From Punctularia strigosozonata HHB-11173 SS5 (lineage: Eukaryota > Basidiomycota > Agaricomycetes > Corticiales > Punctulariaceae), in NCBI RefSeq assembly GCF_000264995.1, contig NW_006767433.1:4508967-4572966 (forward strand): a stretch of 64,000 bases of DNA. The letters run 5' to 3'. Below, piece after piece: positions 22,807 to 34,092 of the stretch (its first letter is position 1; each line of letters starts with the position of its first letter). Position numbers and translations under genes: made by a program. The notes under the pieces were generated by a model. It made no database searches, was not told where the DNA came from, and saw only the letters and a program-made list of their open reading frames with translations.

Positions 22807-24180
22807 ATGCTCAGGGTTGTCGCATCATTTGTTCTGATCCTATGGACAGCATGCGCCTCGGGCACCTATCTAGACGGGCCGCATGTTCCGCTGGCCACCG
22901 CCAACTCCACGGCGGAGGATCCCTTCCAGTGGTGGTGAGTTTGCACTCATTCAATCGAGAACGCTGTCACCGATCGTGTCCTCAGGTACTTTGATCTCGT
23001 CGCAGACTCTGGATCTGCGTTGGAAGTCGTTTATTACTCCGGCTACGGTTTCGGCAACTTCGTCCCCGTTCCGTACTACCTTCAAATCACGTCTACGGTC
23101 CCCAACGGCACACACTTTGGACAGTTCGCCGTCTCGCCTGGTTCTGCCACAGTTGAACATTCCACGGGTGCATTCAGCAACGGCATTTGGCCCTCTCTGG
23201 GTGGATGGAACTCGACTCGGCGAGGCTATGTCGTGACGTTCCAGAATACGGATGGAACAGTATCCGGGAACTTAACGCTCGATGCCGTTGCACCAGCCCA
23301 CTATCCGTGTGACGGGTTTGTTTCCACCAGCGATCCTGCTAGGCTATCTTGCTGATCAAGATGAAGGTCGGCGGACCCCTCATTTAACACAACTGTCGCC
23401 CCGAACCTTGTTGGACCCTGGTTAGGCTGGGCAAACGCTGTTCCTGTGTGTTGCGGTACCTAGACTTGAGTTCATCAGACTCACTTCAAGCAGGGAGCGA
23501 CAGCAACTGGGTTCCTGACCTTAGGCAACGAAACATTCTCCTATTCAGGATCAGGTAAGATGATTCGGACGGTCGCCCTTCACTCTGCTCACCGACGAAC
23601 AGGCTACCATGACTCCAACTTTGGCCTGAAGCAACTCTCTGAGACAGCCAACCACTGGTATTGGGGTCGTGGTCGCGTCGGCCCTTACACGTTGGTCTAC
23701 TTCTCCTACCTGCCCAAAAATTCGTCCGTACCCGCCACGGACCCGAATGCCTGGTACACGTCGGGCTATCTATCCCTCGACGGCGTCCAGATCCTCGACT
23801 TCTGCAGCGCGGAGCAGAGCGTGGCCGCGCACGCGAAGAAGCACCTTGCGATCGAGACGTCGGGCGCGATTTGGAGCGAGGGACCGGACGTGGTCGGCAA
23901 CCCGGATAATTCGACCGTCAGCATCGCCGTGACCTACTCCCTCAACGCAGCCGAGTATAAGTTCAACATGACCTCGTGAGTAACACACACATGGTCTACT
24001 CTGCGAAGTTATTCTCCCTTGTACTGAGATCCGCGGTCGGACAGAATTGCTGTGGGGCTTGCGGGATCGCCCTTGGTTCCGTATGCCCGCTGGACGTCTT
24101 CGATCACCGGTGGCAGAGTCGGCGGAGAGACCTACACAGGAGGTCGCGGGTTCTTCGAGCTCCTCAACTACGGGGAATGA
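22807..24180 (+). CDS. Secreted CrtC/AttH lipocalin-like protein B
   Basis: Signal peptide MLRVVASFVLILWTACASG, then DGPHVPLATANSTAEDPFQW and WYFDLVADSGSALEVVYYSG with the family QWWYFD signature across the first intron. Further landmarks NGIWPSLGGWNST, GNLTLDAVAPAHYPCDG, TVAPNLVGPWLGWANAVP, GYHDSNFGLKQLSE, HWYWGRGRVGPYTLVYFSYL and the end YARWTSSI...FFELLNYGE-stop at 24180. The middle looks broken at first, but four introns restore frame (for example GTTTGT...GATGAAG before the SADPSFNTT exon). It looks intact. It is a close paralogue of A in the opposite orientation; intron positions correspond. Family members rearrange or hydrate polyene-type substrates, but the reaction here is unknown. 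Confidence 0.83.
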
Positions 24181-24464
24181 GGCTCCCGCGGGAATAGTCT
24201 GCGAAGACTGGGCAAGGCTTGCGTTTGGGCAATTTGGCCAGACCCCGAGTCTGGTCGCGTGCGCCCCAAGACGCTGGGGACTCAGGCTGCTCGCGGACCG
24301 CGGGATAACACGGTCAGCGTTTACCCCAATTGATATAGGTGGCCAAAACCTGGTGAATAATTTCGAGTCCGTGTATGTGAACAGCGTCGATGTTAAATAT
24401 TGAAGGTATATGCGTGATGTATCCTCTATCATCGTCAATGCACTCCATTATGGCAAATCCGCGT

Positions 24465-26111
24465 CTAGCCGTTGATCACCTCATCCGCACTACTGACATC
24501 TCGCCCTTCTCGGTCAAGCTGTATCTTCCGTTTCTTGTCCTCTTTCTTCACTTCTTGGTCGCTCAGGATCTCCGCGCCTTCCAGAACACCGTCGCCATCT
24601 CGATCCTGCATATGCAAACCTGCCTTCTCGGCGTTTCCCTTGCCTTCGCCGGTTGAAGCTGAGGCACTTGGGGTGTCGTTTTCTTTCCGCGGTTCAGCCT
24701 CGCGCTTGTGTTCGTCGTAGTCGGCCGCGATCTTCGCAATTTCGCGCTTGACCTGTTTTGCTTCGTTGACAAGCTCGATCCAACGGTCAATGTCAAATCT
24801 GTGATCGTAGGGGCCGATGAGTGTTATGTAAACTCGCGGGAAAGGAGCAGATGAGCAACGCACCCGTGGGCTCGATAGAGGGCCTCGCGATGAGCTGATA
24901 TTGATCGGTCGAGCACAGAGGCGTATGATACTTCGCGACCTTGGTATAAGAACCTGCCGGCACATTTGGTCAGTTATTGAGCGTGGGTGCCGAGGAATGG
25001 ACATGCCAGAGATAGCCTAGGATGACCATGGATAGGCCTGAGAGATACGTGACCGGCTCCATGACGTCCCTGACCAATGCGTTCGTCAGCGTGAGTCCCC
25101 GCCGTCCTGTCAGCGGCGTACTAACCAGCCAAGGTCCCAGAACGTCAATCTCGCCACTACTCCCCAATATACCACGAGCATGGCCAACCCGCCCACAGCC
25201 AGCGATCTCGCGCTACGGTGCGCCTCAGAATCACACTTCTTCTTCAGCGTTTCCATCTCCTTCAGCTCGCGCCCAATAATGTCCAGCCGCCGGCGGAGAT
25301 ACCGTGTGCGGTCCGCGAACGTCGGCACCTCAACTTCGATAACGGTATCCTGCAGTCCATCCACTTGATTTGACTCGCCTTTAGGGTCCTTCAGTTGGGG
25401 GCTTACACCGACGGCGGGGATGGGGGAATTGCTGATATGTATCCAGAACTCACGCGCGCTCGCGGCGTCGCGGGCGAAATCGGCGACGTCAGTCGCGTCG
25501 CTCCATTGGAATTCAGAACCGGTCGTGGGGGACGTGCTTCTAAACGTTATTGAGGGCGTAGCCGGCGCGAGTGAGGCAAGGATTAGGCGAGAGACATGCG
25601 AGAGCGGTTGCGACGGGTGAAGCAGGAAGACAGTGGGCGGGGCGGGGGATGACTCCTCGTTCTTGCTATTGTAACGCGACGAGAGGTGGCCCAAGGGTAG
25701 TATAAGTTTGAAGAGGTGGGTAGAGGTCGGAGACAATTTCCCTGACGCTGCGTGTTATAACGCCATATCGATGACACCGAGCATGTGCGGGTTTCACGTA
25801 CCCTTTCCTGGTTTAAGATCCGCAAAATGCTCCTCCGCCTCCTCAATGCCTTTCAGGGCGCCCTCGTTGTCGATATCATCTTTCCAGCGCGTTCGCGGAC
25901 TCGCTTCGTTGATGAACCGCGAATGGCTGACGTTCGTGTTCTCGACGTCTGCTGACATTGCTTTGTAGGGAGGCTCAGTCGAAGCATATCTCCTGAACTG
26001 CAGTCGAAAGGACTCTCGTCGGGATCTCCAGAGCGTAGGCGCTAGTCGTCGCGGTAGCCAGATATACGTTCGAGCCCGGGCAACTTCAGTTGCCAATGAC
26101 CAGGGGCACAT
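24465..26111 (-). CDS. MCU: Mitochondrial calcium uniporter pore subunit with C-terminal EF-hand-like loop
   Basis: The N-terminus has a basic mitochondrial presequence (RRESFRLQFRRYAS). The matrix domain starts SGKLSPTSTHLFKLILPL. After a coiled-coil-like RTRYLRRRLDIIGRELKEME comes the first membrane helix (SLAVGGLAMLVVYWGVV), LTFWDLG, then the selectivity motif WDVMEPVTY. The Trp codon of that motif is split by an intron. The second helix is LSGLSMVILGYLWFLYQGR. The end (FDIDRWIELVNEAKQVKREI) is typical, but the tail continues with DRDGDGVLEGAE (genomic 24570-24605), matching an EF-hand loop at all calcium-ligand positions, and a charged end. One intron (24954-25006) is GC-AG. Length about 430 residues. 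The gene is back to back with bL28m. Confidence 0.88.
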
Positions 26112-26413
26112 GCTGGCCGAGCCGTGAAAGGCCAGGGTTCAGCTCGCCGAGCAGCACAGCGACGGGATGGTGGTTGTGAGCGAGCAGGCACCTCGGACAT
26201 GCTGTTGGCGTCATTGCGGGGAACAGACAGCGGCAGGGAGTCTGGAGATTTCCCAGAATATTCTCCCACATAAAGGTATTTCAGCAAGTATTTCCATGTA
26301 AAGTATGTACATAATGCAGCTTTGACTCGTATTGTGAGTGTGAGACTAATAGATAACCTAGGTAGAACTAAACCCTGGTAAACGCGTTCTCACCAAAGTT
26401 GGTCTCTCCGGTC
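26112..26413. promoter_or_regulatory. Shared divergent promoter of MCU and bL28m
   Basis: Only about 300 bp separate the two start codons, both genes encoding mitochondrial proteins. No recognisable element can be named. Confidence 0.5.
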
Positions 26414-26917
26414 ATGTTCTCTACACTGCCCACCTGGGCGGCCGCGATCGTCAGCACACCGTTCAAACGCGCCCAGACGGGTCTCTATCATGGTGTTATG
26501 AAGCAATCCGGCAACAACGTTCCCTTCTCCAAGGGCAAGACGCGGCGGACGTGGCTCCCGAACGTACACAACAAGACTTTCTTCTCGGAGACATTCCAGA
26601 AGAACGTGCGAGTGAAGGTTAGCATGAAGGCGCTGAAGACCATCAAGAAGGTACGCGTTCCCTCTTCCTTCGCCTGAGTTAACGGACAGCGCTTACAATG
26701 TATGTAGAACGGGGGGATAGACAACTACCTGCGCAAGACTAAGCCCTCACTGCTGGGTGACGAAGGCATGCGATTGCGGATATCGCTGGAGGAGGCCGCG
26801 AAGAAGCGGAGAACGGAAAAGCGGCAAGGCAACGCGCCCCGAGAGCGGACGACCACTACCTCTGCGCCTCTGTCCGAACCCCCACTTGAGGAGGCGCAGC
26901 CGACTCTGGCGGTATAG
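26414..26917 (+). CDS. Mitochondrial large-subunit ribosomal protein bL28m
   Basis: Contains KRAQTGLYHGVMKQSGNNV, SKGKTRRTWLPNVHNKTFFS and RVKVSMKALKTIKKNGGIDN, the core of bacterial-type L28 (fungal MRPL24 type), followed by LRKTKPSLLGDEGMRLRISL and a charged tail ending QPTLAV-stop. One intron after TIKK (donor GTACGC, acceptor TATGTAG). Start at 26414 is the first ATG and leaves a short presequence-like N-terminus (MFSTLPTWAAAIVSTPFKRA). About 150 residues, normal. Acts in the mitoribosome large subunit. Confidence 0.88.
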
Positions 26918-27243
26918 ATTACCGTTCGTGGTCCCATTCTGTGTTGAGTATGCAGACTGACTCTCAGTAGACAGTACGATGCACTCTGAACATTCCTACA
27001 GTATCCATGTATAATATCCATCGCGGCCATGTCGTGTGCACTCAAGTTGCTTTGCACTCAACCTCGTTCATGGGATCAAGGGCTAGCGGCAATGTCGAAA
27101 AAAAAGCTAAAGCGATCTGCGAGCATTCGACAAACATGACAGCACTGAAATATCTAGAATACATCCAAAATGTTTATTATACAATCCTCCAGGGGCACGA
27201 ACGACCTGGAGAGTGTCCGTAAGATATCACCACGCAACGTGTC

Positions 27244-29223
27244 CTACAAGCCCTTCTTGCCGATCCGCACCGCGCCATGGAACGGCAACCCGTCCAACTC
27301 TATACCCCCGCCGGTGCCGTTCTTCACCGGCAGACCACGCACGTTGACGGACACCGCGACGACGCCCTGCAGGCCCGCCACCGCACCATGAGACCCAAAG
27401 ACGACCTGCAACCGCGGCAACAATTGCAATGAGCGCGGCGTCAGGTCGCAAGTAGAGCGCGTGCATACCTTCCCGATGAAGTCGCTGAACTCGCGCTCAC
27501 GACCGGGGAGAACCTCGAGGGGCACGTCCACGATCTTGGCGCTGACGGCGACGGCGGATCCCTCGCCGTCGTCGCTTTCGAGCGGGACACTGATGGCGTC
27601 GAGCCAGTCGTCAGGCCGCACGCGTCCGAACGCGCGCTCAGGTATCGGCTCTGGCAGCGGGGGCGGTGGTGGCGGTGGATCGTCCTGGACGGGTTCGGTG
27701 GTGGGTGAGGGCGCGGGACTGATAGTCGGCGGTACCGGGCCATCGTAGATCAGCACGTCGGGTAGCACGCGCTCGACGTCGACTTTGACGTTCATGCCGC
27801 GGGGCATCACAATCTTCGCATAGACAGTGCCGCTCGCAAGGAAGGCGCCGCCGGGTCCAGAAGGCTTCACCTTCATGTCGCGGATCGTCACATCCCGGAG
27901 GATTTGAGGCTTCGGGTTCGGCGCGGGAAAGACAGCGTCCAACGTATAGCTGGGGAAGAGGTCCGTAGATATAATGATCGGATTAGGGAGGGCAGATAGG
28001 TAGCGTCCTAGGAAGGCGGAGAAGGTTGCGGACGCATTGGCGGGTATAGGTAAGACGCTGCCAGTCGCATGCAATGTGATGTTCGGCCGAGAGAGCGTAA
28101 ATGGTGCGGAAGTGACGGCCGCTACTGGCACCGGCGTCGAAGTCCTATTGCTGATGGAGGGAAGGGAGATGATGAAGGGCAGCGAGGGCGCCGTAAAGTC
28201 TATAGACTCCGGAACCGGATTTATAGCAGTCGCCTCGGCGGTAACGTTCAAGGTCTGATCGGAGGAGGTAAGATTGAAAGACCGGAGAGTGACCAGGTCA
28301 GAAAACGCAGGAAACGGGTTGTTGTGCCCCGGAGTTGGCAGTCCGGGTAAGGCGGGAACTGTCAAGCTGTGAGGGAGAGATAAATACAGCGACGACGTTC
28401 ACGTACGCTTTTGCCTGACGATTGTTTTGATACCAGAGCGGACAGTCTTCAGATTCCGCCTCCAACCTCTGCCCCCGCGCACTTCCGCCCTATCTACAGT
28501 CGCTTTCACAGAGATGGACCCGTCCCTCCAGCTTTGCATCGCGAAGTGGGTCAAAGCAGATACGTTTTGTGTCGGGAGGATGTACACCGGCATGGAGAAC
28601 GTTGAAAGCCACGACAGGTCCTTCGGAGGATTGGTCGTAAGCGGGACTTCTATCGGCTGGGTGTCTATAGTAGCCAAAAAGATCTCTGGGTGTCTCTCCG
28701 ACGCTAAGCTGATCGTGCTCATGTTGACGGAGACGCTGTCTAGCTTGGCGATGCCCCACCGACCCCACGCCTTCCAGAAGTACTTGAGGATGTTGTCATT
28801 GTCGTCCTCCGGACTGTTCACCCCGATCACCTCCCCCGCATCCAATCCCACTCTTCCTTTCACCCTAAGCCATATTCCGCTTTCTTGGGTGATGTTGATC
28901 ACCGTCAAGCGGTCCGGACCCCGCATGACCAGAGCACGGGCCATGAGGTCCTCCGGCGACATGTGGGAGGCTCGGCCAGCATACGACCAAGCCAAGAGCA
29001 GGAGAAACAGTAGCAACGCGACGCATACAGCGATGGTGATGAGGAAGACGCGGACGAGGCGGGCGGCGAGGGAACGCCTGGAATGCGAGGCCGGTTCGAG
29101 GTCATCAAGGTCGACGCGGGAGGAAGAGGGTAAGAGCGGCGTCCTCTCCGTCGTTTCTGGAGACCTTGCTCGCGCTTTGCCCTTATCTACGTGGCGCACA
29201 TGACTCTCGTCGTCTCCGTCCAT
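27244..29223 (-). CDS. TAG1: Tag1-like type II vacuolar membrane protein
   Basis: A single N-terminal membrane helix (VRVFLITIAVCVALLLFLLL) follows a cytosolic tail with an acidic dileucine-like ERTPLLPSSS. The long luminal part has many N-glycosylation sites and beta-rich Ig-like segments (FPSYTLDAVFPAPNPKPQIL, GAVRIGKKGL at the end). This layout matches the fungal family often mislabelled pre-rRNA processing protein, whose yeast member Tag1 (YLR173W) is a vacuolar protein needed to end autophagy under prolonged starvation. One intron between about 28366 and 28408 (donor GTGAAC after QKRT). A proline run (about 27656-27680) lies in the linker. About 645 residues, near the yeast length. Family assignment from recall of pattern; function by homology. 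Confidence 0.72.
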
Positions 29224-29423
29224 GACGAGGCCTTGAAGGACGAGCTATGGGTCGGAGTACGGTCACCGCTCGAGAAAGAAGAGTAAGATGAACACAGCCG
29301 CAAGTGGCGAGGAAGTAGGTTCCCGCCATTGCTTCCGACGCGAAGCCAAGCATGATGCGCAAATCTCTCCGCTGCTCGAACGTCGCTATGTTCACTGGTA
29401 GCATCTATCATTTATATATATTT

Positions 29424-31078
29424 TCAACCTCTTCCTTCGCAAGATGAGGTGTCCGTGATCCACGGACGTAAGGGGCAACTATCTCGTCTCAACGACAGCG
29501 AACCGAACATCGAAGGCGACCTGGAACGGACAAGATCTGCCGGCGCCTCAACTAATGACGGCGGCGCATACAATTTGGAGTGCACACTGATCCCGGACGA
29601 GCTCGAGGGCTTCGCCGAGGTGACGCTGGCATTAGAGATGGCGTCGTCGACCACGACGGCGGCATGTGGGAGGGTGAAAAGGAGCGTGTCATTGACTGGT
29701 GACCGGTCCGGGCTGCAATCCGAAGTTTTTTGCTGTTGGCTGCGATTGCGTGGGCTAATGCGACGCCAGAGTCGCCATACAGGCTACGTGCGGTGATGAT
29801 CAGTCCGGACTCCGGAGGAGCCCTTCTGGATGCTCACCTCTGCACTAGCGAAGATGAAAAATACTGCGAGACCGCATGTCGAGCAAAAGAGATCCGGTAT
29901 CGGCTGCGAGGGGCTTCAGCTACGGCTGCGTGCACAATAAGTATCACTCACGCTTATCCATTTAAAAAGTGAAATGATGTTCAAACTACAGAGCCAGATA
30001 CAAGGTGAGACGCGTGACCGTCTGAGAGAAATGTTAACGCCGACCAGAATCCCACCATGACGTAGCCACCGAATAATAGCACGCGCATGAGCAATGTCAC
30101 ATTCACGCCTTGTCGGATTATGTTACTGCGATTGCTTCGCACGAGGAGGGCAATCCAGACTGCATGGACAGGTCAGAAAGATGAGGGCTATTTCATTGGA
30201 TAAATCAGGCCCCACCTTCCAACACGCTGGCACCAAACGTTACTATGCTGCCAAATGCAGCTATGGCCCTCTCGCTGATGATAGGAGAGTGAGATATAGG
30301 CACACAGATTATGAACGTTACGAACAGTTGTTCATGTTTGACGACGCAGTAGAACAGAGCACGATGAACGTAAGAAGGATGTGATCGCCCGAGCTATTGT
30401 TAGTCGTCAGTTACTATCTAATATACGTCACTAGCCATTGCGCACCGCAAAGGCCGCCATAGAGAAGGCAACAAAAGTCAAGTATGGAAGCAGGACGAGT
30501 AGCGTGGTGACGGCCGGCGATGTAACTGGGCCGACCGTGGATGTTCGCATGGTGTTCCGTACAATAAACCACACCTGCGATATCAAGGATCAGATATGCA
30601 ACCGCAGTTCGTATTGTGGCCATCTTACATGACAGACGAGGCATAGCACAGACATGGATGTCCTGCATGGACAAGTAAATGGCTGAAGAAGGGGTTATAG
30701 CAGTAGACGAACAAAGGAGCTTGGGCCATGGTAAGGGTCGCACTGGCCAAGCAAAGGGAAGGACTTGGCGAGGGTCCGGTCACTCTTCCTGCGTAGAACC
30801 TGACTCGATGTGAGGAAAGCAGTTCCGCGAGATATTTGTTCACTTACAACAGTCCTAGGCACGGAAAGGCGGAAATCCACCAGGACCAACATAGGGAAAT
30901 CAGCGTCGGATTCCTTTAATTCGGTGAGTAGGTGATATAAGCCTACGCACTAGCCGCCGACGCACCTTCTTGTCTTTGAGCTCAGGAGCGCTGCCAGCAG
31001 CAACGTCAAGCATCCCGCACCGGAAACCAGAAAGCCGAAGTAGAATGACTTTCGCCAGTCTCCGCCGAATCCTGCCAT
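29424..31078 (-). CDS. Seven-transmembrane, GPCR-like protein (basidiomycete family)
   Basis: Start at 31078 (MAGFGGDWRKSFYFGF). Seven hydrophobic segments appear after splicing: FLVSGAGCLTLLLAALL; NPTLISLCWSWWISAFPCLG; LTSMSVLCLVCHVWFIVRN; TTLLVLLPYLTFVAFSMAAF; AAFGSIVTFGASVLEVWIAL; LLMRVLLFGGYVMVGFW; FCSTCGLAVFFIFASAE. Signature words such as LLFYAGRVTGPSP and RSHPSYVHRALFYC match a family of putative membrane receptors common in mushrooms and of unknown ligand. The cytosolic tail is Ser-rich (SAKPSSSSGISVHSKLY) and ends GRG-stop at 29424. Eight or more introns; some exons are under 60 nt. The exon carrying segment 7 and the tail join are the least certain. Confidence 0.7.
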
Positions 31079-31890
31079 GCGGTTACCCAGAGGTAAGGTA
31101 TTAATGCAGGTGCCGGAGGCGGGTCAGGTTCATCGGATGGAAGAGGACGCTGAAGACAGTCGAGGTCGTTCGCCGCGAAGAGGGGCATGTTCGATCGGGT
31201 ACGACCCGCGCTATCGAATGATATATTGAGCTTAGGTTCGGAGCCTTGCTCCGCGCACCGTAGAGCGGAAGGCACTGACAGTGATCATTACTGCATCTGT
31301 CACGTGGGCAATCGAAATCTCGAGGAGACCCGAACCGTTACCAGTTCCTCTCAACTGCGTTCTCGACCGACAACGGCATGCTCGTTCCTACTTATTGGGG
31401 ACGGTCGCTCACAACTCCATCCCTGCACTAGTCCACATTATTGTTGTGAAAGTTCCGCCTGCATCCTTGGACGAGACTTCTGCCGCGAAGATAAGGCGTT
31501 CGAAGTTGTGTAGCAGAAACAACTGGCGGTAGGTCACACATCGGGATTGGAAGGACGTAGAATCTTGCGACTTCGATGCTTTCGGGTCGATCTTCTCAGC
31601 ACTCGCAAACGGAGCTCCTGGCCCGGAGTAACGCAGCGCAAGATTTCTTGAAAGTATCCCGGATACTTCGACATCGCGTGCTGATTGTGGTTTCTGCATA
31701 TGATGTACACGTTCGCGAAGCCATACACCGTGTGTACGCGCCTAGTGGAGTGCTTCCCAGGACGGATTTAACACCTTCTGCCTCACGTGGACGATATGGC
31801 GGACGACTGTACTTCTACTCTTCAGAAACCATCGCACCCCTTGCTATATGCTCTCCTGCTCTGTAATACCCCGGCTTCTACCTGTCCACC
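31079..31890. other. Divergent intergenic region
   Basis: Between the 7TM gene and the carboxypeptidase, which face outward. Several overlapping open frames of 80-110 codons on both strands, none protein-like. TATAT at about 31847 is 40-45 bp before the carboxypeptidase start. Confidence 0.5.
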
Positions 31891-33914
31891 ATGTTCAAAC
31901 CCCTAGGCGGGCTGCTGATAGCCGTCGCTTCTGCATTGTTCCTAACAGCGGCTACGCCCCTCAAACGATCGCACATTACCGAGTTCAAGTCATCCGTTCA
32001 CGATGATACCGGGCTTCGCTTTGTCAAAGACTCTGGCATTTGCGAAACCACGCCCGGCGTTTCTCAAATCTCAGGGTATCTGGATATTGGCGCAAATATG
32101 TCGATGTGGTTTTGGTTCTTCGAAGCTAGGCATACCCCCGAAACAGCGCCGTTCACTCTGTGGATCAATGGTCTGTATCTCTTACTTCCTTCCTGCGATA
32201 TCTATTGACGTTGTTGTAGGCGGTCCAGGGTGCTCGTCGATGATCGGATTGTTCCAGGAACACGGACCTTGTCATGTTAATCCGGATGGTAACTCGACGA
32301 CGCTGAACCCCTTCAGTTGGAACAACGTCAGCAATAGTAGGTTTCTCTTTTTGTCTGCGAGCCATGCTTGTTGAGATAGACATGTCTCAGTGATCTACAT
32401 TGACCAACCCATCGGCACCGGGTTCTCGTACGGCACTAGCCCGGTGAACAGCACAGAGTCGGCTGCTCCCTTTTTCTGGACCGCCTTCCAGTTACTGTTC
32501 GAAAGCGGAGAATTTGAGAAATTCCGATCACGCGAGTACGTTGCTCATATGCTTCCTCACAGGACTCCAATGTGATACCTGTTGTGCAGATTCGTTTTCG
32601 CCACAGAAAGCTACGGTACGTATTAACGAAGAGTTACTGTCGTTCCTCTGCTCAATCGACGTTTTCATTTAGGCGGACATTATGGTCCTAGCTTTGTGAC
32701 CTATTTCGATGAACAAAACGAAAAGATCGACAAGGGCGAGCTGAAAGGAGAGAAAATAACTACAGCGGCTCTCATGATCAACAAGTGCGTTGTCGGCAGT
32801 TCCTGCTAGTGCATGAGCTGAGACCACCATCAGCGGCTGGTACGATCCTCTGCTTCAGAATAAGGCATACGTCGACTTTGCGACCAACGCTCCTGGTTAC
32901 GGGCAGCTGGTCAATGATAGCGTGTTGGAGCAGTTGAACGAGGCGTTCTATGGAGAAAACGGCTGCAAGGTCATGGAGGAGGCATGCTACGCCGCCGGGA
33001 CGAACAGCAGTTCGAACGCTATCTGCATCAGCGCAGATAACTTTTGCGTGAGACCTTGGAATCTCCAGCTTTGACACCAGACGGACTGATCTGTGTCACA
33101 CAATATCTTCATCTGCTCCTCTAGGTCGAGAACGTGTTCATTCCGGCGATCGGGGATCGCGACGTAGATGATCTCAGACAGAACTCATCTGCGCTGTTCC
33201 CGCCCGAATTCTACGTGCACTATTTAGCGAATCCCGATGTGAAGGCAGCAATCGGAGCCAATGCGACGTACCGTGAATGTTCAGGGGCTGTCGGCGGACA
33301 ATTCGGACGTACGGGTGACGTGAGGAACTTTAACATCGTCTTGACGGGGTGATCGCTGATGGTGTTATAGGATGCACGGACATGGCTCCCACAGCTCGGC
33401 GCTTTAGCAAACTCGCGTCTCAAGGTGCTCATTTGGGTAAGTACATCGTTCATTGCAACTGCTAGGTTGATGACGCTGCACGTACCAAGGCCGGAGACGC
33501 AGATATCAAGTGATTCATCCCCAAACGAACTCTGATTCGGTCGATGCTAACATCGTTTTAGCTGTAACTGGCTGGGAGGCTACGCCTCTGTGGAGGCCAT
33601 GGACTGGTACGGCCATGACAGATTGGTCAACACGCCGTTTAAGAACATAACCCTGGACGGTGCCCCAGTCGCGTCGATCAAAAACATTGATAACTTCTCC
33701 TTTGCGTACGTTCTCTGGCCCCGTTGCGCGCTGTTGTGCTGACGGCACTACGTGCAGACGTGTATACCAGGCAGGACACGAAGTGGTAGGCCCTTATTGA
33801 TGTCATCTTGCCTTTGCTATTTGCTGACATCCTCCGAAGCCTGCTTTCCAACCTGAGGCTGCGCTCGCGATTTTCGAACAGGTCATCAAGAAAGAGCAAC
33901 TCCATTCTGTGTAA
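31891..33914 (+). CDS. Secreted serine carboxypeptidase (peptidase family S10)
   Basis: Signal peptide [20 protein letters not shown]. Oxyanion-hole motif [20 protein letters not shown], nucleophile in FATESYGGHYGP, catalytic Asp in IWAGDADINCNWLGG and catalytic His in [24 protein letters not shown] is also typical. Cleaves residues from peptide C-termini, in the vacuole or outside the cell; the signal peptide and many N-glycosylation sites suggest secretion. About ten short introns; the apparent stops at 32200 and 32580 fall in introns. Ends QLHSV-stop at 33914. About 480 residues, somewhat below vacuolar CPY but usual for secreted S10 enzymes. Looks intact. Confidence 0.88.
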
Positions 33915-34092
33915 CTTCGCGCCGTCTCAAAGGAAATTGCCACAGGGAATGGAAGAGCGATCCTGTAGCGGAACTTGGCTTTTGCATGATTATACAACTT
34001 CGTACACGAGCTCTGTCGTCTGTCAGCATCTCAATCTCTCATAGAGATCACTTTGCGTGCCAAGATTGAAATTCATCGCCGTGCTACACCGT

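Noticed and set aside
23320-23540. Apparent frame breaks in lipocalin-like gene B
   Set aside because: Introns at these places restore the same protein words as gene A (TVAPNLVGPWLGW, GYHDSNFG).
32600-32720. ESYGG preceded by Thr instead of Gly in the carboxypeptidase
   Set aside because: As I recall, ESYGGHYGP preceded by other residues is common in fungal S10 enzymes; the catalytic triad is complete.
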